Source of the DNA: Zonotrichia leucophrys gambelii
Lineage: Eukaryota > Chordata > Aves > Passeriformes > Passerellidae
Direction: 5' to 3'
Assembly: GCF_028769735.1 (NCBI RefSeq)
Contig: NW_026992290.1
Coordinates: 1-64,000, forward strand
Length of the DNA: 64,000 nt
Shown here: positions 13,601-22,659 of the stretch, piece by piece
Position numbering within the stretch: the stretch's first letter is position 1
How the letters are laid out: every line of letters starts with the position of its first letter
Notes under the pieces: generated by a model
The model's input: the letters and a program-made list of their open reading frames with translations, nothing else
Told to the model about the DNA's origin: nothing
Database searches by the model: none
Program-made: the position numbers and the translations under genes

Positions 13601-16600
13601 AATGGATGAAACCCTGTATTTTTCAGGATGAAACCCTGTATTTTTTTAGGTTTAAAATCCCGTTTTGGGGTCACTCACCATGTTGAGCAGGGCCGTGGGC
13701 TGTTCCATGATGCCCGGGGGGAGCCCCACACTGATGTTTTTGGGTTCAAACCCCCCCGTTTTTGGGCTCACTCACCATGTTGAGCAGGGCCGTGGGCTGT
13801 TCCATGATGCCCGGGGGGAGCCCGTATATTAAATCCCGTATATTTTTGGGTTTAAAATCCCCGTTTTTGGGCTCACTCACCATGTTGAGCAGGGCCGTGG
13901 GCTGTTCCATGATGCCCGGGGGGAGCCCCACACTGATTAAACCCTGTACATTTTGGGTTTGAATCCCCCCGTTTTTGGGCTCACTCACCATGTTGAGCAG
14001 GGCCGTGGGCTGTTCCATGATGCCCGGGGGGAGCCCCACGGCCACGGGCAGCCCAGCCCCCCACACTGATAAACCCTGTATATTTTTAAGTACAAACCCC
14101 CCGTTTTTGGGGTCACTCACCATGTTGAGCAGGGCCGCGGGCTGTTCCATGATGCCGGGGGGGAGCCTCACACTGATTAAATCCTGTATTATTTTAGGTT
14201 TAAATTTCCCATTTTCAGGCTCACTCACCATGTTGAGCAGGGCCGCGGGCTGTTCCATTGAGCATGACCACAGGGGTGAACCCCCTCGGCCACATGTGAG
14301 CAGCTCCAGTCCTGTGCCCACAACTAATGTTTTTAGGTTCAAACCCCCCCGTTTTTGGGGTCACTCACCATGTTGAGCAGGGCCGCGGGCTGTTCCATGA
14401 TGCCCGGGGGGAGCCCCACACTGATTAAACCCTGTATATTTTTAGGTTCAAACCCCCCCGTTTTTGGGGTCACTCACCATGTTGAGCAGGGCCGCGGGCT
14501 GTTCCATGATGCCCGGGGGGGAGCCTCACACTGATTAAATCCTGTATTATTTTAGGTTTAAATTTCCCGTTTTTGGGTCACTCACCATGTTGAGCAGGGC
14601 CGCGGGCTGTTCCATGATGCCGGGGGGGAGCCAGATTTTTCAGGATAACCCCTGTATATTTTTTAGGTTCAAACCCCCCCGTTTTCGGGGTCACTCACCA
14701 TGTTGAGCAGGGCCGCGGGCTGTTCCATGATGCCCGGGGGGCAGCTCCAGCCTGCCCACACTGATGTTTTTAGGTTCAAACCCCCCCGTTTTTGGGCTCA
14801 CTCACCATGTTGAGCAGGGCCGTGGGCTGTTCCATGATGCCGGGGGGGAGCCCCAGCCCCCCACACTGATTAAACCCCTGTACATTTTGGGTTCAAACCC
14901 CCCCGTTTTTGGGCTCACTCACCATGTTGAGCAGGGCCGCGGGCTGTTCCATGATGCCCGGGGGGAGCCCCACGGCCACGGGCAGCTCCAGCCCGCCCAC
15001 GCCGTAGCCGGGGGGCGCGAAGGGGGCGGCGGCGGCGCCCCCCGGCTCGGGCAGCTCCTCGAAGGTGCCGACCACGGCCAGGGAAGGGTCCGAGTCCAGC
15101 GGGATGGGCGGGATCTCAAACTCCTCGTCGCCCAGGCTGGGCGTGTGGAACGTCTGCGGGGGGAAATAATGAAATTTGGGGGGGAAAAAAATGAAATTTG
15201 GGGGTTTGGGAGGGAAATTGGGGGTTTGGATTGAAATTGGGAGTTTGGCATTGAAATTGGGGGTTTGGATTGAACTGGGGGTTTGGGAGCGAAATTGGGG
15301 GGTTTAGGATTGCAATTGGGGGGTTTGGGAGCAAAAAAAATAAAATTAGAAAGGTTTGGGATTGAAATTGGGAGGTTTGGGACTGAGATTGGGGGGTTTG
15401 GGAGGGAAATTGGGGGAATTTGGGAGGGAAAAAAATTAAATTTGGGGGGTTTGGCAGGGAAAAAATCAAATTTGGGGGTTTGGGAGAGAAATTGGGGATT
15501 TGGGAGGGAAATTGGGGGTTTGGGATTGAAATTGGAGGGTTTGGGAGGGAAAAAAATAAAATTTGGGATGGAAAAAATGAAATTAGGAGGGTTTGGGAGG
15601 GAAATTGGGGGATTTGGGAGGGAAAAAAATAAAATTTGGGGGCTTGGGAGGGAAATTGGGGGATTTGGGAAGGGAAATATTAAATTTGGGGGGGTTTGGG
15701 AGCGAAATTGGGGGGTTTGGGAGGGAAAAAAATGAAATTTGGGGGGTTTGGGAGAAAATAAATTCAATTTGGGGGGTTTGGGAGTGAAATTGGGGGGTTT
15801 GGGAGGGAAAAAAATCAAATTTGGGGGGGTTTGGGAGGGAAAAAATTAAATTTGGGATGGAAAAAATTAAATTTGGGGGGTTTGGGAGAGAAATTGGGGG
15901 GTTTGGGAGGGAAATTGGGGGGTTTGGGAGGGAAAAAATGAAATTTGGGGGGTTTGGGATTGAAATTGGGGGGTTTGGGACCCAAACTGGGGAGCTCTGG
16001 ACCCAAATCTGGAAGCTCATTCCCAAACCCCAAAATCCGAGGGTTTGGCCCCGAATTTGGGAGCCCCAAGCCCCAAACCAGGGTGTTTGCCACAGGGATC
16101 TCTGTGGGATTTGCCCAAATTCCCCGTTTTTCTCCCCATTTCTCACCTCGGCCCCGCTGAGGAAGGGGTGAGAGGTGCCGGTGATGGCCAGGTAATTGTC
16201 ACTGCCGCCGGGGAACTGCACAAACCACGGAAAATCAGCCCAAATTTGGATTTTCTATCTCCATTCCTCCCTTTTCTGCTTTTTTTTACCTTTTTTCCCC
16301 TTTAATCCCATGTTTTTCCCCATTTTATTCCACTTTTCCCCCATTTTATTCCACTTTTTCCCCATTTTATTCCATGTTTTTCCCCATTTTATTCCACTTT
16401 TCCCCATTTTATTCCACTTTTTCCCCATTTTACTCCATGTTTTTCCCCATTTTTTCTCCCTTTCATCTTTTTTTATCCCATTTTTTCCCTTTTTGCTCAC
16501 TTTTTCCTCTTATTTCCCCTTTTCTCCCCACACTTTTTCCCCTTTTCTCCCTATTTTCCCTTTATTTCCCATTTTTTTCCCTCTTTTTTCCCCATTTTCT

Positions 16601-17800
16601 CCGTTATTTTTATTTTCTCCTTTCCCTCCATTTCTCCACTTTCACCTTTTTTTTCTCCCAAATTTTCCCAACTTCTTCCCATTTCCCCCCCCACTTTTAA
16701 ATTTTTCTTTTTTACTTCTTCTCTTTTATCCCCAACTTTTCAATTTTTTTCTTCCATTTTCCTAATTTTTTCCAGCTTTCCCCCCTTATTCCCCCACCTT
16801 TTGCTTTTCCCCCCATTTTTCCCTTTTTTCCCCCACCTTGCTCCTCTTTTTTGCCGCTTTTCCTCCTTTTATTCCCATTTTTTTCTGCTTTTTCCCGTTT
16901 TTTCCCCCAACTTTCCCATTTCCCCCCCTTTTTTTCCCATTTTCCCCTCACGCTCTCCCCCCTCAACCAAACCCCCTATTTCTCCCAATTTTTTTCCCTT
17001 TTTCTCCCAATTTCTTTCCTTTTCCCCCCCACTTTTTACTTTTTCTCCCCATTTCCCACTCACACCACAATATTTTTCCTCATTTTCCCCTTTTTTCCTG
17101 ATTTCCGCCCCATTTCCCCCTCACACTCTCCCCTCACACCGCAACTTCCCCAAACCACCAATTTTTCCCTTTTTGCCCCCGTTTTTTCTCTATTCCCCCC
17201 AATTTCTCTATTCTCCCCCCATTTTCCCCTCACACCACAATATTTTTTCCCATTTTCCTCTTTTTTCCTCATTTTCCCCTCACACTCTCCCCCCTGCTCC
17301 CAATTTCCCCAAACCCCCCTTTTTTCCCTTTTCTCGCCCATTTTCCCCTCACACCACAGTATTTTTCCCCATTTTCCCCTCACACCACAGTATTTTTCCC
17401 CATTTTCCCCTCACACCACAATATTTTTTCCCATTTTCCCCTCACACCACAATATTTTATCCATTTTCCCCCATTTCCCCCTCACGATCTCCCCCTTCCC
17501 CTCCCGCTCCCCAAACCCCCATTTTTCCCCTTTTCTCGCCCATTTTCCCCTCACACCACAATATTTTTCCCATTTTCCCCTCACACCACGACATTTTTTC
17601 CCTTTTTTCCCCATTTTCTCCCGATTTCCCCCTCACGCTCTCCCCCTTCCCCCCCCGCTCCCCACACCCCCATTTTCCCGCCCCAACCTCCCCGCCCCGC
17701 CCGCAGCCGCCCCCGAACCCCTTGATTTTCCCCTTTTTTCCCATTTTTGGCCGTTTTTGCCCCATTTTTCCCCTCACGCCCGCCCCCCCCTCACCTCCAT
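1608..17800 (-). CDS. TOX4: TOX4, HMG-box protein of the PNUTS-PP1 complex (complete, 9 coding exons)
   Basis: Coding exons in transcript order: 17795-17800, 16147-16215, 14923-15153, 11781-12086, 9715-9969, 7670-7741, 4808-5431, 3161-3366, 1608-1677. The sum is 1839 nt, 612 aa plus stop; human TOX4 is about 621 aa. Every junction is GT/AG and every phase agrees. Domains: conserved N-terminus ([13 protein letters not shown], residues 3-15), a [14 protein letters not shown] motif in exon 4, a basic NLS-like run KKAKKKK near 231-237, one HMG box about 238-310 split between exons 5 and 6, a long Pro/Ala/Gly-rich stretch (314-521), and a Cys-rich C-terminus ([29 protein letters not shown]). Known for the family: nuclear, binds DNA through the HMG box and works with PPP1R10, PP1 and WDR82 in the PTW/PP1 phosphatase complex. 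The Pro-rich stretch is much less Gln-rich than in mammals. Five introns carry arrays of exon-edge copies. Exon choice used the copy that continues into conserved protein. Confidence 0.95.
1684..2795. repeat. Minisatellite in TOX4 last intron
   Basis: Degenerate ~20-45 bp units such as aaaaaatggggattttagc, clearest at 1750-1880, then a longer ~190 bp period (1930-2170 resembles 2110-2340). No exon seen. Confidence 0.8.
2803..3160 (-). repeat. Exon-edge array: TOX4 exon 8 3' end
   Basis: Two extra copies (about 2806-2870 and 2990-3056) of the last ~55 coding bases of exon 8 with a CAG/GTGAGTTTGG donor, separated by intron sequence like that after the real exon (3060-3160). Unit about 165-185 bp. 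Copies retain [14 protein letters not shown]. Confidence 0.9.
3161..3366 (-). CDS. TOX4: TOX4 coding exon 8 (Cys-rich C-terminal region)
   Basis: 206 nt starting at [17 protein letters not shown] and ending [16 protein letters not shown] plus two bases of the next Arg codon; donor AG/GTGGGT, phase 2. Conserved Cys/His spacing of TOX4. Two further partial copies of its 3' end lie at 2990-3056 and 2806-2870. Confidence 0.92.
3372..4800. repeat. Pyrimidine-rich minisatellite, TOX4 intron 7
   Basis: 3440-4270 consists of ~110 bp units with the elements taaaaatcacatttcccacc and cccccaaaaatcccaattt. 4270-4800 is shorter cccaaatttcccaatttccc units. Plus strand is almost purine-free in places, so the transcript is G/A-rich. 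Confidence 0.85.
4808..5431 (-). CDS. TOX4: TOX4 coding exon 7 (Pro/Ala/Gly-rich region)
   Basis: 208 codons, [12 protein letters not shown] to LVLQAE, donor GTGAGG. Keeps [13 protein letters not shown] and VVTVIPV, matching the conserved ITKLIITKQML and MVTVIPA of mammals, so it is the orthologous exon, but the rest is a strongly GC-skewed low-complexity stretch. The transcribed strand has many C-runs and the opposite strand many G-runs (G-quadruplex potential around 4980-5420). Confidence 0.9.
5436..6640. repeat. AT-rich TTAA minisatellite, TOX4 intron 6
   Basis: Short units of 10-12 bases (attgattaaa, ttggttaaaa, ttagattaaaa) in a higher-order period of about 200 bp: segments starting near 5510, 5705, 5970, 6130 and 6325 share the same order of variants. 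It is sharply AT-rich next to an exon of extreme GC content. Confidence 0.9.
6645..7660. repeat. T/G minisatellite, TOX4 intron 6
   Basis: Degenerate ~100 bp units with the elements tttttgggtggatttttt, attatttttaggtggattt and ttctttgatttttgggtttt. No exon between 5432 and 7669 could be supported. Confidence 0.85.
7670..7741 (-). CDS. TOX4: TOX4 coding exon 6 (end of HMG box)
   Basis: 24 codons, [20 protein letters not shown] then KATL, between CCAG and a GTAACC donor. Completes the HMG box after exon 5. Single copy; no exon-edge array seen here. Confidence 0.92.
7745..8790. repeat. A/G-rich minisatellite, TOX4 intron 5
   Basis: Units aaaatggggcaaaaataggg and relatives; plus strand nearly free of C and T, so the nascent transcript is pyrimidine-rich. 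Long ORFs here are artefacts. Confidence 0.85.
8865..9714 (-). repeat. Exon-edge array: TOX4 exon 5 (HMG) 3' end
   Basis: Five copies near 8870, 9036, 9190, 9370 and 9550 of the last ~45-50 coding bases of exon 5 (encoding [15 protein letters not shown]), unit about 155-185 bp. Four end in a CAG/GT donor; the 8870 copy has lost it (ACAG/TG) and reads GGGAGAGG where the others read GGGCGAGG. Coding starts after GTCAG in several copies, so each looks like a 45-nt mini-exon. Confidence 0.92.
9715..9969 (-). CDS. TOX4: TOX4 coding exon 5 (most of the HMG box)
   Basis: 85 codons. A Pro/Ala stretch and a lysine-rich run precede [20 protein letters not shown] and the rest of HMG helices 1 to 3, ending SLGEEQKQ at a CAG/GTATTG donor. 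Acceptor is a T-rich tract ending ACCAG. The last ~45-50 coding bases recur five times in the following intron. Confidence 0.95.
9975..11195. repeat. ~170-190 bp tandem repeat, TOX4 intron 4
   Basis: At least five units, each containing gaggtttggacccaaaaaat, ggagaggattttgggattt and acccaaaaattcaaatttt in the same order. No exon material detected. Confidence 0.88.
11213..11780 (-). repeat. Exon-edge array: TOX4 exon 4 3' end
   Basis: Three extra copies near 11213, 11392 and 11575 of the exon 4 end (EEMEEFRR region, variably shortened) plus a GTGAGT donor; unit ~180 bp, the same intron spacer (tttttgtatttttgaaatg) between them. The copy at 11575 still reads DEEMEEF. Confidence 0.9.
11781..12086 (-). 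CDS. TOX4: TOX4 coding exon 4
   Basis: 102 codons from [20 protein letters not shown] to EEMEEFRR, donor GTGAGT. Contains [18 protein letters not shown], a TOX4 signature. Acceptor is TTTATTTAG. Both edges of this exon are copied in the flanking introns. Confidence 0.93.
12087..12600 (-). repeat. Exon-edge array: TOX4 exon 4 5' end
   Basis: Two copies near 12207-12256 and 12397-12440 of the first ~45 coding bases of exon 4 with the TTTAG acceptor. They keep [11 protein letters not shown] with silent and missense changes. Unit ~165-190 bp. Exon 4 is thus flanked by arrays on both sides. Confidence 0.85.
12600..13670. repeat. Minisatellites, TOX4 intron 3
   Basis: 12600-13190: units cccatttttggggttaaat with ~135 bp higher order. 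13200-13670: units ggattaaaccctgtattttt, ~30 bp. No exon seen. Confidence 0.85.
13671..14922 (-). repeat. Exon-edge array: TOX4 exon 3 3' end (11 extra copies)
   Basis: Donor-bearing copies at about 13671, 13768, 13873, 13981, 14113, 14221, 14361, 14470, 14578, 14691 and 14798, with the true exon end at 14923. Each carries about 45 coding bases ([16 protein letters not shown]) and a GTGAGTGA donor; x is Ala or Thr. Unit 97-140 bp. The minus-strand frame stays open through several units. The copy near 14221 diverges upstream of MEQP. Confidence 0.95.
14923..15153 (-). CDS. TOX4: TOX4 coding exon 3
   Basis: 77 codons starting [17 protein letters not shown] and ending [10 protein letters not shown] before a GTGAGTGAG donor; phase 0 at both ends. 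The last ~45 coding bases and the donor are repeated 11 more times downstream in the intron (13671-14920). Confidence 0.93.
15157..15985. repeat. G/A-rich minisatellite, TOX4 intron 2
   Basis: Units ggggggtttgggagggaaat, ~20-45 bp, about 30 copies; G-quadruplex-like on the plus strand. The unique piece 15985-16146 leads to exon 2. Confidence 0.88.
16147..16215 (-). CDS. TOX4: TOX4 coding exon 2
   Basis: 23 codons, FPGGSDNYL through HPFLSGAE, between a TTTGTGCAG acceptor and a GAG/GTGAGA donor. Highly conserved TOX4 N-terminal motif. Confidence 0.95.
16230..17680. repeat. C/T-rich minisatellite, TOX4 intron 1
   Basis: Units ccccattttattccactttt (16310-16450), then cccattttcccctcacacca with caatatttttcc (17050-17620). 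Plus strand almost wholly pyrimidine. Confidence 0.88.
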
Positions 17801-18400
17801 CGCGCCGCCGCTCCCCCCCGGGGCGCCGCGCGCCGAAGCGGAAACCCCGCCCCTCCCTCACGCCGCCATTTCCGCCGCCGCCACCATAGAGACGAAACCT
17901 CCCTGAGGGCAACCCAAGCACAACCGAACCACCAAAACCCCCTCTGTGTGACAAAAAAACTCATTTTGGGGCGTTTTAATACATTTTGGCGCTTTCTGGT
18001 GTAAAAACAAAGAGGGAATGAGAGCAAAGAGGTGTTGGAGGACCGAGCTAGAGCGGCACCGGAATAGGAAAGGAGGAGCCCGCAGGGAGGATGTGGGGAG
18101 GAACCATAGAGAAGGGGCGGAGCGCCGCCGGAAGGGGCGGGGCGCCAGCGGCGGGCGCGCGCGGCGCGGGCGGTGCGTCATCGGCGGCGACGGGCGGGGG
18201 GGGGAGGGGCGGGGCGGGGGGGGCTGAGGGGGGGAGGGGGGGGGACGTGAGGGGGGGGGGGGGGGGAGGGGTCCGGGGCAGATTTTGGGGGAAATCCGGG
18301 CGGATTTGGGCATTTGGGGCCGGCCCGGGGGGGCCGCGGGCTGTGGGAGGGGCGGGGGGGGCAGGAATGGATGGGGGGGGATGTTCGTGAGGGGATGGGG
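17690..18400 (-). promoter_or_regulatory. TOX4: TOX4 CpG-island promoter and 5' UTR
   Basis: Dense CpG around the TOX4 ATG. The minus strand carries a YY1-like AAATGGCGGC near 17864-17873, and the plus strand a CRE-like TGCGTCATCGG near 18173-18183. No TATA box seen. A TSS was not located; position inferred from the start codon and CpG content. Confidence 0.65.
17795..17800 (-). CDS. TOX4: TOX4 coding exon 1 (start codon)
   Basis: Only ATG GAG is coding (Met-Glu), followed by a GTGAGG donor, phase 0. It lies in the CpG island and joins exon 2 to give [11 protein letters not shown], matching the known TOX4 N-terminus. The tiny coding part is the reason it is invisible as an ORF. Confidence 0.85.
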
Positions 18401-18404
18401 GGGG

Positions 18405-19995
18405 GTTGGGGGAAAACGTGAGGGGATTTGGGGTGAAATGTGGGGGTTTGGGGTGAAATGTGCGGGTTTGAGGGGTTTGGGGGGTAAATGAGGGGGTTTG
18501 GGGTGAAAGAGTCAGAATGAGGGGATTTGGGGTGAAATGAGTGAGAAATGAGGCGATTCGGATGAAATGAGGGGATTTGGGGCGCGAAGGGGGAGACGTG
18601 AGGGATTTGGGTGAAATTGGAGGTTTGGGTGAAATGTGCGGGTTTGAGGGTTTGGGGATAAATGAGGGGATTTGGGGTGAAATGAGTGAGAAATGAGGAG
18701 GTTTGGGGTGAAATGAGTGAGAAATGAGGGGCTTTGGCGTGAAATGAGTGAGAAATGAGGGGGTTTGGGGTGAAATGAGTGAGAAATGAGGGGGTTTGGG
18801 GTGAAATGAGTGAGAAATGAGGGGTTTGGGTGGAATGAGGGATTTGGGTGCGAAGGGGAGACGTGAGGGGATTTGGGGTAAAATGTGCGGGTTTGGGTGA
18901 AATGTGCGGGTTTGGGGTGAAATGTGCGGGTTTGAGGGTTTGGGGGATAAATGAGGGGTTCGGGGTGAAATGAGTGAGAAATGAGGGGTTTAGGTGAAAT
19001 GAGGGGATTTGGGGCGCGAAGGGGGGAGACGTGAGGGGATTTGGGGTGAAATGTGGAGGTTTGAGGGGTTTGGGTGAGAAACGAGGGGATTTGGGTGAGG
19101 TATGAGGGGATTTTGGATGAAATGAAGGGATTTGAGGGAAAGGAGTGAGAAATGAGAGAGTTTGAGGAGAAATGAGAGGATTTGGGACAAAAAAGTGAGA
19201 AATGAGGGAACTTGGGGGAGGTATGAGGGGATTCGGGGTGAAATGAGGGGATTTGAGGGTTTTGGGTGAGAAATGAGGGAATTTGGGGTGGAAAGAGGAG
19301 AGTTGAGGTGAAATCAGGGGATTTGAGGAGAAATGAGGCAATTTGGGGTAAAGGAGTGAGAAATGAGGGGATTTTGGGTGAAATGAGGGGATTTGAGGAG
19401 TTTGGGTGAGAAATGAGGGGGTTTGGGGTAAATGAGTGAGAAACGAGAGGATTTGGGAGAGAAATTACGAGATTTGGGGTGAAATAAGGAGATTCGAGGG
19501 ATTTGGGAAAGAAATGATGTGATTTGTGGAGTTTGGGGAAGAAATGGGAAGATTTGGGGTGAAACGAGGGGTTTGGGGAAGAAATGGGAGGATTTGAGGA
19601 GATTTTGGGGAAATCAGGAGTTTTTGGGGGAAGATTTGAGGGAAATCCAAAAGTTCTGAAGAGTCTCAGAGAGAATTTGGTGAAAATCTCAAGATTTGGG
19701 GGAAATCCAGAGGTTTTAGGTGGATTTGAGGGAATTCTCAGGTTTTGAGGAACCTCAGAGTAAATTTGGTGGAAATCAGGAGGTTTTGGGGGGAAAATTG
19801 GAGGTTTTGGGGGAAATTCTGAAGTTTTGAGGGAAATTCTGAAGTTTTGAGGAGTCTCAGAGGGGATTTGGGGAAAAATCAAAAGATTTTGGGGTTCCCT
19901 CTGGGATTTTGGGGCAAAATCAGGAGGTTTTCAGTGAAATTGGGAGGTTTTGGCTGAAATCAGGAGGTTTTGGGGTGAAATCGGGGGATTTGGGG
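18405..19995. repeat. Intergenic G-rich minisatellite
   Basis: Units of ~31 bp with gatttggggtgaaatgag and tgagaaatgagggg, in a ~90-170 bp higher order to about 19450, then looser ggaggttttgggggaaat units. No coding signal; the 456-aa minus-strand ORF is repeat translation. Confidence 0.88.
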
Positions 19996-20039
19996 CTCTC
20001 AGATGATTTTGGGGTGAAATCGGGAGGTTTTGGGGTCAC

Positions 20040-20165
20040 TGAGGAAGCCCCGCCCCCAACGGATGAAGCCCCGCCCTCTTTCCAGGACCCTGCGCTCCCC
20101 ATTGGTCCGAGCTCTGTGACGTCATCGCGGGTGGCACCAATCAGAGGTGAGGGGCGGAGTCAAAC
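20040..20165. promoter_or_regulatory. Promoter-like island: CRE palindrome, two CCAAT boxes, GC boxes
   Basis: Two GCCCCGCCC-type boxes (20045-20075), inverted CCAAT at 20101-20105, a perfect CRE TGACGTCA at 20117-20124, CCAAT at 20137-20141, GGGGCGGAG at 20150-20158. This cluster lies between repeats about 2.3 kb upstream of the TOX4 ATG. It may be a distal TOX4 promoter or enhancer, a CHD8-side element, or the promoter of an unannotated transcript. Confidence 0.5.
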
Positions 20166-21880
20166 TTCCAGACTGGGACCCCCAAATTTCCTTTTTTAAC
20201 CCCAAATTCCAAACTCGGATCCCAAAATTTCCATTTTTCCACCCAAATTCGGGGGTCCTTGCCCAAATTTCAACATTTTCACCCCAAAACTCTGCTTTAA
20301 TTTCCTCAAAGTTCTTTTTTTTCTACCTAAATTCCATTTTTTTAACCCAAATCCCAGAGTTTCACTGCAAATTCCACTTTTTTGGCCCAAATTTTTTGAA
20401 TTTCGCCCAAAATTGTGATTTTTTTTCACCTCAAATTCCAGGTTTTTACCCAAATTCCATTTTTACCCCATTTTCTGCTCCTTGCCCCCACTTTGGACCC
20501 CAAATTCAGCATTTTTCACCCCAAATTTGAATTTCTGACCCCAAATTTTGATGCTTTTCCTCCTTTTTAGGCTGAATTTTCCTCTTACAATAAACTCTTT
20601 AAAAATTGAAAAATTTAAAAATATAAATCACAATTTTTAGTAAGAATTTATTTCAATTGGTTTAACTGATTTAAATAAGTTTAAATTATTTTAACTAATC
20701 CCAAATAATTTCAAATTAATTATTTTATTTAAACTGATTTTAGTAACTTCACACTTTCAGGTAAAAGCACAATTTTTAACAGGACAAAACGTATTAAATT
20801 TTAAAACATTTGAAAATATGTAAGATTGTAATTTTTAATTCAATACAATGAACTTTGAACTGGAGGAATTTGGAAGATTTTGGTAATTTAGTCAATAACC
20901 CACAAAAAAAGTGAATTTTGAGCATTTTTATCCTCTTTTTCAGGGTTAAAATTGAATTTTTTTCGTTTGTTTTACGCTGAATTTGCACCGAAATTTCCTC
21001 CAAAATGAGAAATTGAGATTTTTTTCACCCTTTTTACCACAAATAAGGAAAATGTGGGGGAATTTTCCCCTTTCTGGGTTTAAAACCTGAATTTTGGAGG
21101 GATTTACCCAGAATTTGGTGCCAAGTTTCCTAAAAAATTTCAAATTTTAACTTTTTCCTTTCTCATATTAGTGAAAAAAAAAGAAACTTGAGGAGATTCG
21201 AGTGTTTCTTGGGAAAAATTCCTTAACTTTGTCCATTATTTCTGTTATTTTTATTAATTTGGGACAATTTAATGCCGATTTTCAACCTTAAAATCCATTT
21301 TGAGGAATTCTAGTGAAATTTTGGGATCTTTTAGTGCCATTTTGGGATCATAATTATCAATTGTGTGCTTTTTATTCCTATTTTTATCCTTTTGGGCACC
21401 TTTTAAACCTCGTTTTGGGACGATTTTATCGATTTTGGGACAATTTTATTCATTTTGTGCTCCTTTTAATCGATTTTGCGCCCATTTTATCAATTGCTAT
21501 GCTTATTCTATCCATTCTTATTTTGATTTTATCCATTTTTCTGCCATTTTACCCATTTTTCTGCCATTATAATCTATTTTCGTATCGTTCAGAGCCTTTT
21601 TTGGCCATTTTTACCCATTTTGGACCCTTTTATTCCATTTTTTTTTTACTTTTTGAGGTCTCTATTCCCCCGGATCCCTCAGGGCCTTTTGGGGCCTTTT
21701 TGTGCTATTTTGGGGCATTTTCATCCCAATCTCGCCGCTTTTGTCCCCAAACCGGGATTTCCGAGAGCTTTTTTCCCCCATTTTCCCGTTCTTGCCCCAT
21801 TTTCCCGTTTTTTGCCCGATTTTCCGATTTTTTTTCCCCCGATTTTCCCCTAATCCCGGGGCCGGCCCCAAACCCTGCCT
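20166..21880. other. Intergenic spacer, largely AT-rich and non-tandem
   Basis: 20166-20560 has loose cccaaattccatttttac repeats; AATAAA occurs at 20589-20594 on the plus strand. 20580-21650 is AT-rich and mostly unique, the least repetitive piece of the window. No exon of RAB2B or any recognised gene was found in six frames. Confidence 0.6.
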
Positions 21881-22640
21881 CGATTTTGGCGCCGCCGCCG
21901 CCGCTCGGGGCGATGCGGCTTCACCGCGGCCAATCCATTCCATTCCCGCCGCTCCCGCCGCTTTTTTGGGCTGAAATCCGCCAGATTTGGGTTTATTTTT
22001 AAATTTTTTTTAATTTCTGATTTTATTTCCTCCCTCTGAGGGCGAAGGACCCCGCGTCCCCCTCAGCGCCACAAGATGGCGGCTCGCGGCTGCCCGCGCT
22101 CCCGCCTGCCCCGCGCGCTCCGGCAGCGCCGCGGCCACCCCTGAACCAAGGCCCCCCCCCCCCATCTCCGTGAGGGGGAGCGCTTCCGGGTGGGCGTGCG
22201 CAACGCGCCCGGCTGGCGGCCGCTCCGGCCAATCAGCGCGCGGCGCCGGCGGGGCTCAGCCAATGGGGAGCGAGGCGGAGGGGCGTGGCCGGCCGGGAAG
22301 GGGGCGTGGCCGCGCGCGCGTTGCGTTGCGCCGCGAGCCGCTCCGCGAGGGCGCCCCCGGGCTCGGCGCGCGCGCGCGGGGGGGGCACGAGCGGCGCCCC
22401 CCCCCCCCCACACCCCCCCCTCATTTACTCCTCCCCCTTTCCCATTTAAAAATTATTTAAACATTATTTTTAAAAAAAACAAAAATCGTTTCTGTGGGGA
22501 AACCCCCCCCGAATATCGGCCCGGAGCCGGGGGGGGGGCGGATTTCCCTTCCCTTTTCCCTCACGCGCTCGGCGGGACAGGTAAGGCGGGAATGGGGGGG
22601 GGGGGGGGATCGGCCCTCACGGGGGTCGTGAGGGGAGGGG
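21880..22640 (+). promoter_or_regulatory. CHD8: CHD8 CpG-island promoter
   Basis: CpG-dense. CCAAT at 21930-21934, 22229-22233 and 22260-22264; a perfect YY1 motif AAGATGGCGGC at 22073-22083; GGGCGTGGC (SP/KLF) boxes near 22282 and 22305. Lies directly upstream of a good splice donor at 22581. Orientation assigned from that donor and the downstream coding exons. Confidence 0.7.
22430..22580 (+). other. CHD8: Probable CHD8 5' UTR exon (start uncertain)
   Basis: Ends GGGACAG/GTAAGG at 22580, a near-consensus donor just inside the CpG island. The left edge is arbitrary. The next supported acceptor is at 25062, immediately before the ATG exon; another strong acceptor is at 23701. Confidence 0.5.
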
Positions 22641-22659
22641 GGGAGGGGAGCGGCCCTCG

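Noticed and set aside
18512..19882. 456-aa minus-strand ORF rich in Ser/Pro/His
   Set aside because: Translation of the G-rich intergenic minisatellite; the frame is open because the unit has few stops.
17801..22000. RAB2B between the two genes
   Set aside because: No RAB G-box motifs (GDTGVGKS, WDTAGQE, GNKSDL) were found in any frame translation of this interval.
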